The notes: generated by a model from the sequence alone, not told the origin. Positions 1-9,716 are shown, numbered from the stretch's first letter. The stretch is 64,000 bases of DNA from Gemmatimonadota bacterium (GCA_020348925.1 CP070758.1:3252402-3316401); one strand, 5' to 3'. Numbers and translations are program-made.

Positions 1-363
1 CATTCGCAAATCTCCGTAAACTCAACGTAACATAAATATAATTATGGAATTAAAATGAACCTTGGTCTTCAACTTTATTCCAGAGCATCCTCCGCAACAC
101 CCTGCTCTGACATTTCCAGGCCTGTCGGACAATCTCCTGAATAGAGGATCTGTTGCATCAATCGAGAAGATTCCCCGAGACTTCGGGGCCGGAATGAGAG
201 TTATTGAAGAAACCAGGAGATCAGGAAAATATGTCGGGGAGAGGTTCCTTTTTATCTTTTTTTTTAAGTTTTTTTATATATATTTTCACACTTTAAACTG
301 AACGGTTATCAACTGAAGTGAAAAGATAACACATTTGTATTTTAGTGAATTGCGAGGAGTGCT
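1..363. other. Non-coding leader upstream of sugar locus
   Basis: No convincing gene is visible here. A 79-codon frame at 62-301 has low-complexity sequence and no ribosome-binding site, so it is not accepted. The second half is very AT-rich with long T runs at about 250-285. A short inverted repeat (TTTTCAC at 283-289, GTGAAAA at 318-324) precedes the first gene. A promoter for the downstream operon is likely here, but no clean -35/-10 pair was found. Confidence 0.4.
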
Positions 364-1401
364 ATGTCTGGAACCATTACCGTTGCCGTTCTCGGATGCG
401 GATACTGGGGACCAAATATCATTCGGAACTTCCATCAGCTTCCCGGAGCGCACCTTCTCTCTGTGTGCGATCTCAGACAGGACCGTTTGGATTATGTCAA
501 AGAACATTTTCCCAATGTGGAAACCACCCTGGAGGTCGAATCTCTTTTGGCCCGCACGGATATTGATGCCTTCGTTGTCACGACACCCGCCGATAACCAT
601 TTTTCACTGACCAAGAGAGTATTGGAGGCCGACAAGCACGTCTTGGTGGAGAAGCCTCTCGCGCTCACGAGCGACGAATGCAGAGAGCTCATCGAACTGG
701 CCGAGTCGAAGGGCAAGACCCTCATGGTCGGCCATACTTTTCTCTACAATGCGGCTGTCCGAAAATTGAAACAATTTGTTGATAACAATGAACTTGGAGA
801 TATTTACTATGTTTACAGCAGTCGGTTGAACCTGGGCAGGATACGAAGCGATATCAACGCCATGTGGAATTTTGCACCACACGATGTGTCCATCATCTTA
901 TATCTTGTGGGCCAGGAGCCCGTCTCGGTGAGCGCCAAAGGGCAATCGTACATTCAGCCGGGCATTGAGGATGTTGTTTTTATGCATCTCGACTTCGATG
1001 ATGGTATGAAGGCGATGATCCACATCAGTTGGCTCGATCCCAACAAGGTGCGCAGAATGACGGTGGTCGGCAGTAAAAAGATGGTCGTCTATGACGATGT
1101 GAGCAGGGATGCAAAAATTGTGGTGTACGATAAAGGTATTGATAAGATCAATATCAATGAGTCGTTCGGGGAGTTCGAGGGGTTTGGCGAATTTCAGCTG
1201 CGATTGAGAGCCGGCGACATGTTTATCCCGGAGATCGATTTTGTGGAACCGCTGAAGGTGGAATGCTCGCATTTCATCGATTGCATCGTCAACGGCAAGA
1301 AACCCTTAACTGACGGTGAGGAGGGATTGAGGGGCGTCAAAGTCTTGGAGGCTGCCCAGCAATCCCTGAAACATGATGGTGCGGCGGTGAAAATATCGTA
1401 A
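364..1401 (+). CDS. Gfo/Idh/MocA-family NAD(P)-dependent sugar oxidoreductase
   Basis: 345 residues. The N-terminal Rossmann fold shows the dinucleotide-binding GCGYWG at residues 11-16, and the family motif EKPL is at 96-99. The C-terminal half is the alpha/beta substrate domain of the GFO/IDH/MocA family. A GAGGAG ribosome-binding site lies just before the ATG. The next two genes encode a hexapeptide acyltransferase and a DegT-type aminotransferase. This trio matches the WbpB-WbpD-WbpE logic, in which a UDP-sugar is oxidised at C3, aminated and N-acylated to give a 3-acetamido sugar. Family membership is certain. The exact substrate (for example UDP-N-acetylglucosaminuronate) is inferred from context. 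No nucleotide-sugar 6-dehydrogenase (WbpA) is in the window. Confidence 0.9.
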   Translation: MSGTITVAVLGCGYWGPNIIRNFHQLPGAHLLSVCDLRQDRLDYVKEHFPNVETTLEVESLLARTDIDAFVVTTPADNHFSLTKRVLEADKHVLVEKPLALTSDECRELIELAESKGKTLMVGHTFLYNAAVRKLKQFVDNNELGDIYYVYSSRLNLGRIRSDINAMWNFAPHDVSIILYLVGQEPVSVSAKGQSYIQPGIEDVVFMHLDFDDGMKAMIHISWLDPNKVRRMTVVGSKKMVVYDDVSRDAKIVVYDKGIDKININESFGEFEGFGEFQLRLRAGDMFIPEIDFVEPLKVECSHFIDCIVNGKKPLTDGEEGLRGVKVLEAAQQSLKHDGAAVKIS

Positions 1402-1455
1402 AGGGGAACACCGACGGATATGCATTGCCGCGTTCTGAGCATAAAGGAAAGGTGA

Positions 1456-2097
1456 ATGAATACAAATGCGAAAATATACCCCAATGTCCAACTGGGAGAC
1501 GGTTCGGTGGTGGGAGATTTCTCCATCGTCGGGCTGCCACCCAGGGGCCGGGAGCCGGGAGAACTCAAGACCGAAATTGGAGCCGGGGCGGTTCTGCGAT
1601 CGCATACGGTCATTTATGCCGGGAATGTGATTGGGGACAATTTTCAAACCGGACATGGCGTGATGATCAGAGAGGAGAACGAGATCGGTCGTGATGTGAG
1701 TATCGGAACAGGATCTGTGGTCGAGCACCACGTGAAGATCGGCAACCATGTCCGCATTCACTCCCAGGCTTTCGTTCCGGAATATTCGATCCTGGAGGAT
1801 GGATGCTGGATAGGCCCGAATGTTGTGGTGACGAACGCGTTGCACCCGCTCTGTCCCAAGGCGAAGGAATGCCTCAAGGGCGCAACGATACGGCGCGGGG
1901 CAAAGGTCGGAGCGAATGCCACCCTGTTGCCCGACATTGAGATTGGTACAGACGCCTTGGTCGGTGCCGGAAGCGTTGTGGTGAAAGACGTTCCTGCGAG
2001 GGCGGTTGTAACAGGAAATCCAGCCCAGATCGTGAAAACCATTGACGCGTTGCGCTGTCCGTACGCATTGTGTGAGAAGCCGTATTCGAATGAATAA
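1456..2097 (+). CDS. Left-handed beta-helix (hexapeptide) acyltransferase, WbpD-like
   Basis: 213 residues built almost entirely of hexapeptide repeats ([LIV]-G-x4). Examples are the stretches around VQLGDGSVVGDF near the start, IGRDVSIGTGSVVE in the middle and IGTDALVGAGSVVVKDVP near the C-terminus. Such proteins form a trimeric left-handed beta-helix and transfer an acyl group, usually acetyl from acetyl-CoA, to an amino sugar. It sits between an oxidoreductase and an aminotransferase, so 3-amino-sugar N-acetylation is the likely role, by analogy with WbpD. A GGAAAGG ribosome-binding site precedes the ATG. The donor and acceptor are inferred. Confidence 0.88.
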   Translation: MNTNAKIYPNVQLGDGSVVGDFSIVGLPPRGREPGELKTEIGAGAVLRSHTVIYAGNVIGDNFQTGHGVMIREENEIGRDVSIGTGSVVEHHVKIGNHVRIHSQAFVPEYSILEDGCWIGPNVVVTNALHPLCPKAKECLKGATIRRGAKVGANATLLPDIEIGTDALVGAGSVVVKDVPARAVVTGNPAQIVKTIDALRCPYALCEKPYSNE

Positions 2098-2153
2098 GAG
2101 ATACCAAAGAAACGAAAAGGGTTGCATTCGTTTTTATCCGAGAAGGAGGAGAC

Positions 2154-3257
2154 ATGGGTATACCTATGGTCGATCTGAAAAGACAGTATCAAACGATGAA
2201 GGACGAAATTGATCAGGCTATTCAAGAGGTGATCGATACCACGGCCTTTGTCAGAAGCAAGAACGTCAATCGGTTTGAGGAGGAGTTTGCCGCCTATTGC
2301 GGGGCCAAATATGGTGTGGCCTGCAGTTCCGGAACGACGGCCCTGCATCTGGCGCTGAGGGCCTGCGGGATCGGGCCGGGGGACGAGGTCATCACCGTGC
2401 CTTTCACCTTTATCGCCACCACGGAGGCCGTCTCCAACGTCGGCGGCAAGCCCGTTTTCGTTGATATCGAGTTGGACAGTTATAACATCGATGTGTCGGC
2501 TGTCGAGGGGGCCATCACAAAAAAAACCAAAGCCATCATACCGGTCGATCTCTACGGTCAGCCGGCCGATCTCGATCCCATTTTTGAGATCGCCGAGAAG
2601 CATAATCTCACGGTGATCGAAGATGCTGCCCAGGCCCACGCCTCGGAATACAAAGGCAAAAGGATCGGAAGTCTTAGTCCCTTCACGTGTTACAGCTTCT
2701 TTCCGGGGAAGAATCTGGGGGCCTACGGCGATGCCGGCATGATCCTGACCAATGACGAACAGAGCAACGAGAGAATGCGCATGCTGTGCGACCATGGGCG
2801 CAGGGGGAAATACGAGTACGAGATGGAGGGGTACAACTTCCGCATGGACGGTATGCAGGCGGCTATTCTGAGTGCGAAATTGAAGCATCTCGACGACTGG
2901 ACGGAGAAGAGGCGTCGAAACGGTCAGCTGTACAACCAGTATCTGCGAGAGGCAGATGTTGTGACGCCTGTGGAGAAAGAGTACGCCAAGCACGTCTATC
3001 ATTGTTACGTGGTTCGGACGAAAGATCGCCAGAAAATCCAGGATAAGCTGAAGGAGGAAGGGATCGCCAGCGGTGTTCATTACCCCATTGCCCTTCACCT
3101 CCAGCCTGCTTACGCCGATTACGGCTATAAGCGGGGCGATTTCCCAGTGAGCGAGCAATGTGCAGAAGAGGTTCTATCGCTGCCCATGTTTCCCGAGTTG
3201 ACTGAGGCTGAGATTCAGAGGATCTCGGCCTTGGTGGTGGAGGTTACGACCCGGTAA
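2154..3257 (+). CDS. DegT/DnrJ/EryC1/StrS-family PLP sugar aminotransferase
   Basis: 367 residues, the normal length for this family. The pyridoxal-phosphate lysine is Lys186 in SFFPGKNLGAYGDAG. The Asp that pairs with the cofactor pyridine nitrogen is in the IEDAAQAH motif (about 156-162). The phosphate-binding SSGTTALHLAL segment is at 58-68. These enzymes transaminate keto-sugar nucleotides, usually from glutamate. With the two preceding genes it would supply the amination step of an acetamido-sugar pathway (WbpE-like). The GAAGGAGGAGAC ribosome-binding site is strong. Substrate assignment is inferred from gene order. Confidence 0.93.
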   Translation: MGIPMVDLKRQYQTMKDEIDQAIQEVIDTTAFVRSKNVNRFEEEFAAYCGAKYGVACSSGTTALHLALRACGIGPGDEVITVPFTFIATTEAVSNVGGKPVFVDIELDSYNIDVSAVEGAITKKTKAIIPVDLYGQPADLDPIFEIAEKHNLTVIEDAAQAHASEYKGKRIGSLSPFTCYSFFPGKNLGAYGDAGMILTNDEQSNERMRMLCDHGRRGKYEYEMEGYNFRMDGMQAAILSAKLKHLDDWTEKRRRNGQLYNQYLREADVVTPVEKEYAKHVYHCYVVRTKDRQKIQDKLKEEGIASGVHYPIALHLQPAYADYGYKRGDFPVSEQCAEEVLSLPMFPELTEAEIQRISALVVEVTTR

Positions 3258-3308
3258 ATCCTGGTCATGAAGCGCCGGACGGCAACACCCTTCTGAAAGT
3301 GAGAGAAC

Positions 3309-4241
3309 ATGTCCAATCCGGAAGTGTCCGTTTTCGTTCCCGCACTCAATGAGAAAGAGAACATCCACCCCTTAGTGAGCAAAATTGCCAGGACGTTCTC
3401 AGACCACGACATTGACGGTGAGGTCGTCCTGGTGAATGACGGCAGTACGGACGGCACGGGTGATGAGGCGGACAGGGCAGCCGTTCAGTACGATTTCGTT
3501 CAGGTCGTTCATCACCGCACCAATCTCGGATTGACCGAAGCTTTCCGGACCGCTTTCCAACACGTCCGGGGGGATGTCATCGTATTTCTGCCGGCCGATT
3601 TGGAGTCGGACCCGGAAGAGGACATTCCCCTCCTTTTATCGGAGATCCGAAAGGGCTTTGATATGGTGGTTGGGTGGAGACAGGGAAGGCGGGATGTGAA
3701 AATCGTTGCCTCCAAGATATACAATTTTGTCTGCCGTCTCCTGTTTCATGTTTCCGCCCATGACTTGAACTGGATCAAGGCTTTTCGTCGAGTACTGATT
3801 GAAAATTTGCCGTTGCGGTCGGACTGGCATCGTTACATCTACATGCTTGCCGCCTCGCACGGGTACAAAGTAACGGAGGTGAAGACGGGATATCATCCCC
3901 GCAGACATGGGAAATCGAAGTATGGACTCATGCGCATTCCCATCTCATTTCTGGATGTCATCGGCCTCAAATTTCAACTGGTCTTCAGTCAGAAACCGCT
4001 CCTGTTCTTCGGTGGTCTGGGTTCAATATTGATCGGTGTCAGCCTCATCTTTGGCGTCATCTTTCTCGTTCAATGGTTCACACGAACGTTCCATTTCCGA
4101 CCCATCGTTCTCTTGGCGACCATGCTCTTTCTGTCCGGAGTGCAACTGTTTATCACCGGTTTTTTAGCAGAACTAATTGTTGCCCAGAGGGATAAGATTG
4201 AGCATCTGGAAAAGGAACTGAAACATCGCTCAAGAACATAA
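3309..4241 (+). CDS. GT2 glycosyltransferase with two C-terminal membrane helices
   Basis: 310 residues. The N-terminal GT-A domain carries VFVPALNEKENI, the VNDGSTDGTG nucleotide-binding loop and a LPADLESDPE metal-binding region (about 95-105). Two hydrophobic helices follow at about 230-258 and 262-290, then a charged tail (KIEHLEKELKH). This layout resembles polyprenyl-phosphate glycosyltransferases of the DPM1/GtrB/ArnC type, which load a sugar onto undecaprenyl phosphate on the cytoplasmic face. The specific sugar is unknown. It lies between the amino-sugar genes and a GT4 enzyme. Confidence 0.87.
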   Translation: MSNPEVSVFVPALNEKENIHPLVSKIARTFSDHDIDGEVVLVNDGSTDGTGDEADRAAVQYDFVQVVHHRTNLGLTEAFRTAFQHVRGDVIVFLPADLESDPEEDIPLLLSEIRKGFDMVVGWRQGRRDVKIVASKIYNFVCRLLFHVSAHDLNWIKAFRRVLIENLPLRSDWHRYIYMLAASHGYKVTEVKTGYHPRRHGKSKYGLMRIPISFLDVIGLKFQLVFSQKPLLFFGGLGSILIGVSLIFGVIFLVQWFTRTFHFRPIVLLATMLFLSGVQLFITGFLAELIVAQRDKIEHLEKELKHRSRT

Positions 4242-4258
4242 TACGCTCGGATGCCGTT

Positions 4259-5431
4259 ATGCGGATATGTATCATTACCCATTGCTTTCCGCGCTTCAAA
4301 AATGATGTGTTCGGAAACTGGACGCCCGACTTCGCCCACATGCTCATGGAGAAGGGTCAGGAGGTTTCTATCTTGACCCCTCGCATGGCCGCTCCTGTGG
4401 TTCCTGGAGACGTTTCGGACTGGCCGTTTCGGGTTGACTATTTCGATTGGGGCCGGGGGGAGACGCGCCTGGGGAACCTGAGCATCTTCAACCCCTTTCA
4501 CGTTATCAAGCTGGCGACGTTCCTTCGTAACGGTGTTCGTATTCTCAAATCTTTGGTTGAGACCCTCAACATCGATCTCTGTCTTGGGATCTGGGCCATT
4601 CCGGGGGGATATTTGTCGTATCGGGTGCACCAGGAGACAGGTGTTCCCTACGCCGTCTGGGCATTGGGCTCGGACATCAATGTCTACGGGCGCAATCCCG
4701 TATTTCGCCCGGTGATCAAAAAAGTTTTGGTGCATGCGGATTACCTCTTTGCCAACAGTCGAAATTTGATCGCGAAGGTATCCCAGTGGTCTGGAAAAAC
4801 GTGTGCATTCATGCCGACGAATAGGGTCTTACCGCAGGAACGCGTTGCGCCGTTGGAAAAGACCGGAGGAAAGAAGACATTTGTCTATATTGGGCGCCTG
4901 GAGAGGGTCAAGGGGGTGGATGTTCTGATAGAGGCCCTGGCAAAACTTCGCCAGGAAGGGTGTCAGGCTGAGCTTCATATTGTAGGCGACGGAGAGGAGA
5001 AATCGGTTTTGGAGAAATCCGTATCAGAGGCGCGGTTGGGTGATCGGGTCTCCTTTGCCGGATGGGCCTCCCCAGCGGAGGTTACCTCGTATATCCGAGC
5101 CTCCGATGCTGTCGTCCTTCCGTCGCGGAGTGAGGGCATGCCCGTTGTCTTCTGGGAAGCGATGCAGATGAATACACCGGTCATTGTGACGGATGTTGGA
5201 GATATGGCTGAGTACACTCGAAAATACGGTGTGGGAAAGGTCGTACCTCCTGAGAACCCCGCTGCGCTGAAAGAGGCGTTGCGGGAATTTATCGAGGATC
5301 ACGTTCACATCAACTATGCAAATATTGCCGTGTTGGCCGAAGAATCAAGTTTGGCCAAGGCGACCGACACCTTCTTGCACACGATCTCACCACCACGACG
5401 TAATGTGAATGAGGGACATGAGAATCCATAA
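4259..5431 (+). CDS. GT4-family glycosyltransferase
   Basis: 390 residues with GT-B fold features. The C-terminal donor domain starts at FVYIGRLERVKGVDVLIEAL (about 205). It contains HIVGDGEE and the GT4 E-x7-E motif in SEGMPVVFWEAM (about 288-300). The N-terminal acceptor domain begins MRICIITHCFPRF. It probably adds a hexose to a lipid-linked or surface glycan. Its last codons overlap the start of the downstream UPF0104 membrane protein, which suggests translational coupling. Confidence 0.9.
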   Translation: MRICIITHCFPRFKNDVFGNWTPDFAHMLMEKGQEVSILTPRMAAPVVPGDVSDWPFRVDYFDWGRGETRLGNLSIFNPFHVIKLATFLRNGVRILKSLVETLNIDLCLGIWAIPGGYLSYRVHQETGVPYAVWALGSDINVYGRNPVFRPVIKKVLVHADYLFANSRNLIAKVSQWSGKTCAFMPTNRVLPQERVAPLEKTGGKKTFVYIGRLERVKGVDVLIEALAKLRQEGCQAELHIVGDGEEKSVLEKSVSEARLGDRVSFAGWASPAEVTSYIRASDAVVLPSRSEGMPVVFWEAMQMNTPVIVTDVGDMAEYTRKYGVGKVVPPENPAALKEALREFIEDHVHINYANIAVLAEESSLAKATDTFLHTISPPRRNVNEGHENP

Positions 5432-6314
5432 GACGACAAAGCAAATAGTACAGTACGCGGTTGTCGGAGCGATATTCTTTTTTCTGTTTCGCAACATTTA
5501 CAGAAACTGGGATGCTCTTCGCGATTATGAGTGGAATCTCGATTACATCAGATTGTGTATCTCCTTCCTGTTTCTCTTTCTCGCTCTGACATGCATGGTT
5601 CAGATCTGGAGGTATATCCTGAGCACGTTGGGGAGCCATCTTCCTTTCAAGGCCTCGTGGAGGATTTGGTTCTTTTCGAATTTGGGTCGCTATTTGCCCG
5701 GCAAAGTGTGGCAAATTATGGGGATGGTGTACCTGTGCGAGAAGGAGAATGTACCCAAGGTTCGGACGTTTACGGCCATTGTTCTGGGGCTGTCCCTGTT
5801 CTCTCTCTCCGGTCTCCTGTTGATGTATGCCTATATTCTGATGAGTGGGACGGTCCAATTCGCGCAATATACTTATGTGTTTCTGTTCTTTATCCCGTGT
5901 TGCGTTGTTGTTCTGTATCCTTCCGTGTTTGAGAAGATATTGAATTTCTTACTCCGACTCTTCAAAAAAGAGCGCATTGAGATTCGTATTCGCTTCAAAA
6001 CAATGGTCACCCTGTTTCTGCTCTATGTACTCATTTGGGGTGTGTACGGGCTCGCTTTTTTCTTGTTTGTCAACTCAGTATACCCGGTTTCCTATCGTCA
6101 CTTTCCTGATTTTGTGTGTATCTTTTCGGCCTCATACGTCATCGGACTCTTGGCGGTTTTTGTTCCTGCGGGTATCGGTGTTCGGGAGAGTATTCTGACG
6201 ACGTTTTTAAGCTTTCTCATTCCGATACATTTCGCCACCGTTGTCGCTTTGTTGGCGAGACTATGGTTTACGGCCGGCGAGTTGGCCGGTGCCGCTATTG
6301 GTTTGAAGCTGTGA
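5418..6314 (+). CDS. UPF0104 / lysylphosphatidylglycerol-synthase-TM family membrane protein (copy 1)
   Basis: About 298 residues with roughly eight membrane helices. The family signature is seen in the segment around NLGRYLPGKVWQ (about 90-100) and the C-terminal VFVPAGIGVRES. An ATG at 5409 is also in frame. The ATG at 5418 is preferred because GAGGG lies just upstream; either start overlaps the GT4 gene. Relatives include the membrane half of MprF and the archaeal AglD membrane domain, so export or flipping of a lipid-linked substrate is possible but not shown. It is one of three such proteins here, each next to a glycosyltransferase. Confidence 0.85.
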   Translation: MRIHKTTKQIVQYAVVGAIFFFLFRNIYRNWDALRDYEWNLDYIRLCISFLFLFLALTCMVQIWRYILSTLGSHLPFKASWRIWFFSNLGRYLPGKVWQIMGMVYLCEKENVPKVRTFTAIVLGLSLFSLSGLLLMYAYILMSGTVQFAQYTYVFLFFIPCCVVVLYPSVFEKILNFLLRLFKKERIEIRIRFKTMVTLFLLYVLIWGVYGLAFFLFVNSVYPVSYRHFPDFVCIFSASYVIGLLAVFVPAGIGVRESILTTFLSFLIPIHFATVVALLARLWFTAGELAGAAIGLKL

Positions 6315-6330
6315 ACGTGTCTCGGTGAGC

Positions 6331-8805
6331 ATGGCAATCACTATGGGATCTCAGAAATCATCAAAGAGAAGAAAGCCCAAAAGGGGAACACCGTCTCGAG
6401 GTCATGTGTCCCCCAAAAGGTCTTCGCGCGCTCTCTCATCGCGGACCTTTGATTGGATCGTCATGGGCCTCTACGTGCTCCTGGTCGTGCTCCTCTTCAA
6501 TCAATTTCTCTTCTCCGAGGGGATGCTCTTCGGTACAGATTCGATTCCCTCGGGGGTCTTCTTTCGGGGTGTCTATCGGGATTTCGTGCGTCAGTATCAT
6601 GAACTTCCCACATGGGATCCTTACATACTCGGCGGTTTGCCTTTCATTGATGCGATGCACGGGGACACCTTTTATCCCACCTCCCTTCTCAAATTTTTCA
6701 TGCCGTTGCACCGGGCCATGGGTTTCAAGCTTATCCTGCATGTTTTTCTCGCCGGAGCGTTCATGTTTCTTTTTTTGAAAAGCGCCAAGCTGAATCGATA
6801 TGCTGCGGCCTTCGGCGGTTTGTGTTACATGTTCGCTTCGATTTTCGTCTCTCTCGTTTATGCCGGACACGATGCGAAGATGTTCGTTATGGCCCTTCTC
6901 CCCTTATGTTTTTTTCTCCTTGAGCGTGGTCTCGAGACGCGCAGGTTCTTTTATTTCATCATGTTGGGCGGTGCAGTCGGATTGCTGATCCTGAGCTCTC
7001 ACGTACAAATGGCCTATTTTGCCCTGTGGGGTCTCGGCCTCTATTTTCTGTTTCGATTGGTCCTGTTCTGGCGGGACAAAAAGGAGTCGAGAACTGCCAT
7101 TGGAAAAATGACGCTCTCTTTTGTCTGTTCGTTGCTAATCGGATTGGGCTTTGGACTTGTGCAGCTTTTGCCCTCCTATGTTTTTGTCAACAATTTCTCC
7201 GTGCGCGAGGAAAAGACAGGTTTCGCCCACGCCACGTCCTGGTCTCTTCACGCGGAGGAGGTTGCCTCTCTCATTGTGCCAGAATTTTCGGGGGACAGTG
7301 TGACGGAGCAAAATACGTACTGGGGGCGAAACCCTTTCAAATTGAATTCGGAATATTCGGGAATCATCCCAATCATCTTTGCCGTGTTTGCCCTCGTTCT
7401 TTTTCGATCGCGGCGCATCATCTTCTTCTCGATCTGCGCCATAATAGCAGTCATTTACGGATTGGGCGGGGATACGCCCGTCTTCTATCTCTTCTACGCT
7501 TTCATGCCGGGGGTGAAACTCTTCCGCGGACCGTCCATGATAATGTTTCTTTTTTCCTTTGCGATGTGTTTCATGGGAGCGGTCGGTTTTCATTCCCTCC
7601 TGGAAATCCCCCTTGAGGCAAGAAGACGGGATCGAGTGACAAAGGGGATCGCTGTCGCCTGCGGAGTCGTTCTCCTGACAGGGATTGTTCTCACGGGAGC
7701 GCGGTCGGGGTTCTTTTCTCTCTGGACGAACACGATATATATGAACATCGCTTCTTCCAAACGTGAAGCGATGTTCGTCAATATTCCAAGATTTTTAGAG
7801 GGCCTGTGGATCGTGATGTGTCTCGGTCTGGCAACGGCTGGATTGGTGTGGGCCAGATTGAAAGGGAAGATTTCGTCTCTTCTTTTTCTCGGCGTGCTGG
7901 TTCCTCTTGTTCTCATCGATACGTGGCGGATCAATGCTCAGTTCATCAAGGTCGTGAACCCGAATACCTATTTGGGGGCGGACCGCGTCATCGGCTTTCT
8001 TCAACAGAGGGAGAAAGAAGAGGGCCCTTTTCGTGTCTTTCCCTTAGGTCGAGCTTACGGTGAGAACATGCTCGGTGTCCACCGTATAGAATCGGTGACA
8101 GGGTTCCACGATAACGAATTGAAGTGGTACAATGCTTTTACCGGAAAGGATCGAAGAAACCTGCTCATGCCTCCGTTCCTGGATGTGTTGAATGTCAGAT
8201 ATCTCCTCTGGGACCCGAGAGAAAAAGCGCTGCAACCGTATTTTGACCAGATGAAACAGCGGGGGATCTTTCGGGAAGTGTTCGACGGGGGGCGTGTCAA
8301 AATTTTTGAAAATGTGGGAGCCCTGCCCCGGGCGTGGGTGGCTTCTCACTTCGAGGTGGCGGATAGCAGCGGGATCTTGCAGCGACTATCCGACCCCACC
8401 TTCGACTACCGGAACACGGTTCTTCTCGAAGAGGACCCGGGCGTGGAGCCGTCCAACGTCGATAGCCTCGGTGTCGGTCGTGTCGAGAGGCTTGCGTATA
8501 TCGGCAACCGCCTTGAGGTCGACGTGATGATGGAACGTCCCGGTTTCCTCGTCTTAAGCGATAACTACTTCCCCTATTGGCGGGTCCGCGTCGATGGAGC
8601 GTCTCAAAAAATATTCAAAGCCGATTATACATTGAGAGCCGTTCAGCTTGAACCGGGTAACCACTCGGTCCTGTTCACCTATCATTCACGACCTTTCAGA
8701 ACCGGCTCGCTCGTGAGTGGTTTTCTGCTCCTCTTTTTATGCGGTGCGGTTCTCGCCGAAGCCGGGGGCAAGTATATTCAAAGGAAAGGTGGCGCGAAAC
8801 AGTAA
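6331..8805 (+). CDS. YfhO-like polytopic membrane protein
   Basis: About 824 residues. A strongly basic N-terminal tail (residues 1-40) is followed by about 12-13 membrane helices. The hallmarks are a first loop with FGTDSIPSGVFFRG and PTWDPYILGGLPF, a later segment PGVKLFRGPSMIMF, and a C-terminal extracytoplasmic domain with LSDNYFPYWRVRVDG. These match the bacterial YfhO family (GT-C-like fold), linked in Firmicutes to lipoteichoic-acid glycosylation. A GTG at 6325 is an alternative start. Here it is embedded in a glycan locus, so a lipid-linked-sugar glycosyltransferase role is plausible. Confidence 0.8.
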   Translation: MAITMGSQKSSKRRKPKRGTPSRGHVSPKRSSRALSSRTFDWIVMGLYVLLVVLLFNQFLFSEGMLFGTDSIPSGVFFRGVYRDFVRQYHELPTWDPYILGGLPFIDAMHGDTFYPTSLLKFFMPLHRAMGFKLILHVFLAGAFMFLFLKSAKLNRYAAAFGGLCYMFASIFVSLVYAGHDAKMFVMALLPLCFFLLERGLETRRFFYFIMLGGAVGLLILSSHVQMAYFALWGLGLYFLFRLVLFWRDKKESRTAIGKMTLSFVCSLLIGLGFGLVQLLPSYVFVNNFSVREEKTGFAHATSWSLHAEEVASLIVPEFSGDSVTEQNTYWGRNPFKLNSEYSGIIPIIFAVFALVLFRSRRIIFFSICAIIAVIYGLGGDTPVFYLFYAFMPGVKLFRGPSMIMFLFSFAMCFMGAVGFHSLLEIPLEARRRDRVTKGIAVACGVVLLTGIVLTGARSGFFSLWTNTIYMNIASSKREAMFVNIPRFLEGLWIVMCLGLATAGLVWARLKGKISSLLFLGVLVPLVLIDTWRINAQFIKVVNPNTYLGADRVIGFLQQREKEEGPFRVFPLGRAYGENMLGVHRIESVTGFHDNELKWYNAFTGKDRRNLLMPPFLDVLNVRYLLWDPREKALQPYFDQMKQRGIFREVFDGGRVKIFENVGALPRAWVASHFEVADSSGILQRLSDPTFDYRNTVLLEEDPGVEPSNVDSLGVGRVERLAYIGNRLEVDVMMERPGFLVLSDNYFPYWRVRVDGASQKIFKADYTLRAVQLEPGNHSVLFTYHSRPFRTGSLVSGFLLLFLCGAVLAEAGGKYIQRKGGAKQ

Positions 8806-9706
8806 AAGAGTGCTTCTTGTTGGGTGTAACGGCCTTTTGGGCCAGAAGCTTGCAACGGCGGCCTCCCGGTCATACCGCGTTTATGGGATTGGATTGCGGG
8901 AGCAATCTCCTGTGCGAGGGTTCCTAGAGCAGTACGTCCGGCTCGACATCACGACTCGGGGAGACGTCCTGGAGGCCCTGCATGCGATCCGTCCTGAGTG
9001 GACAATCAATGCTGCGGCCATGACCGATGTGGATGCCTGTGAACGCGATCCTGAGGGGGCGTGGGGAGTGAATGTGGAGGGGGTGCGTCATTTGGCGACC
9101 GGATGTGAACGGTGCGCCTCGAAGTTTCTTCAGCTTTCAACGGATTACGTTTTCGATGGCACGTCAGGCCCCTACGCTGAGGACCAAGAGCCGCATCCGG
9201 TGAATGTTTACGGTCGCACAAAATTGGAATCGGAAAAGCTTTTAGACCACATGGCCCTTGAATATTCGATCGTTCGTACGGCCCTGCTCTACGGTTCCGT
9301 TGCCACAGCGCGGGCCAATTTTGTACAGGGGGTATGTTCCGCCTTGGCCAGAGGTGAAGCGGTGCATGCGGCCACAAATCTCTACGGCAATCCCACCCTG
9401 GTTGATGATCTGGCCGACGGCATCGTGATTGCCCTTCGAAAGGAGGTTCGGGGCATCTTGCATTTGGCCGGAAGTGAGTGGCTGAGCAGGTACGATTTCG
9501 CCATGAAGATCGCACGTACTTTCGGATTAAACGAGGATCTGATTATGCCGGTCTCTTTTCAAGAGCTCAATCTGCACGCCCCGCGTCCTCTTCGGGCAGG
9601 TCTGGGCACCGATAGGGCGAAGCGGAAGTTCGGGATTGCGTTTGCCGCGGTGGAGGAGGGGCTGAGGCGGATGATGACACAGCATGACGAATTTTCAAAG
9701 AGGTAG
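8789..9706 (+). CDS. rfbD: RmlD-like dTDP-4-dehydrorhamnose reductase / SDR epimerase
   Basis: 305 residues from a GTG start at 8789, which has AAGGAAA just upstream and overlaps the YfhO-like gene by 17 bp. The open frame runs further upstream, but those residues do not look like family sequence. The NAD(P)-binding motif GCNGLLG is at 12-18. The catalytic Y-x3-K is Tyr141-Lys145 in VYGRTKLESEK, with LSTDYVFDG just before it. The RmlD substrate domain follows. It would reduce a dTDP-4-keto sugar, classically in the last step of dTDP-L-rhamnose synthesis. No rmlA, rmlB or rmlC is in the window, so the substrate is uncertain. Confidence 0.8.
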   Translation: MARNSKRVLLVGCNGLLGQKLATAASRSYRVYGIGLREQSPVRGFLEQYVRLDITTRGDVLEALHAIRPEWTINAAAMTDVDACERDPEGAWGVNVEGVRHLATGCERCASKFLQLSTDYVFDGTSGPYAEDQEPHPVNVYGRTKLESEKLLDHMALEYSIVRTALLYGSVATARANFVQGVCSALARGEAVHAATNLYGNPTLVDDLADGIVIALRKEVRGILHLAGSEWLSRYDFAMKIARTFGLNEDLIMPVSFQELNLHAPRPLRAGLGTDRAKRKFGIAFAAVEEGLRRMMTQHDEFSKR

Positions 9707-9716
9707 GAGTGTGGGC

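Noticed and set aside
1758-3158. 466-codon antisense frame (also 10628-11698, 34657-35646 and 42890-43969 on the minus strand)
   Set aside because: All lie opposite well-supported genes, have atypical protein composition and no ribosome-binding site. They are by-products of codon bias on the coding strand.
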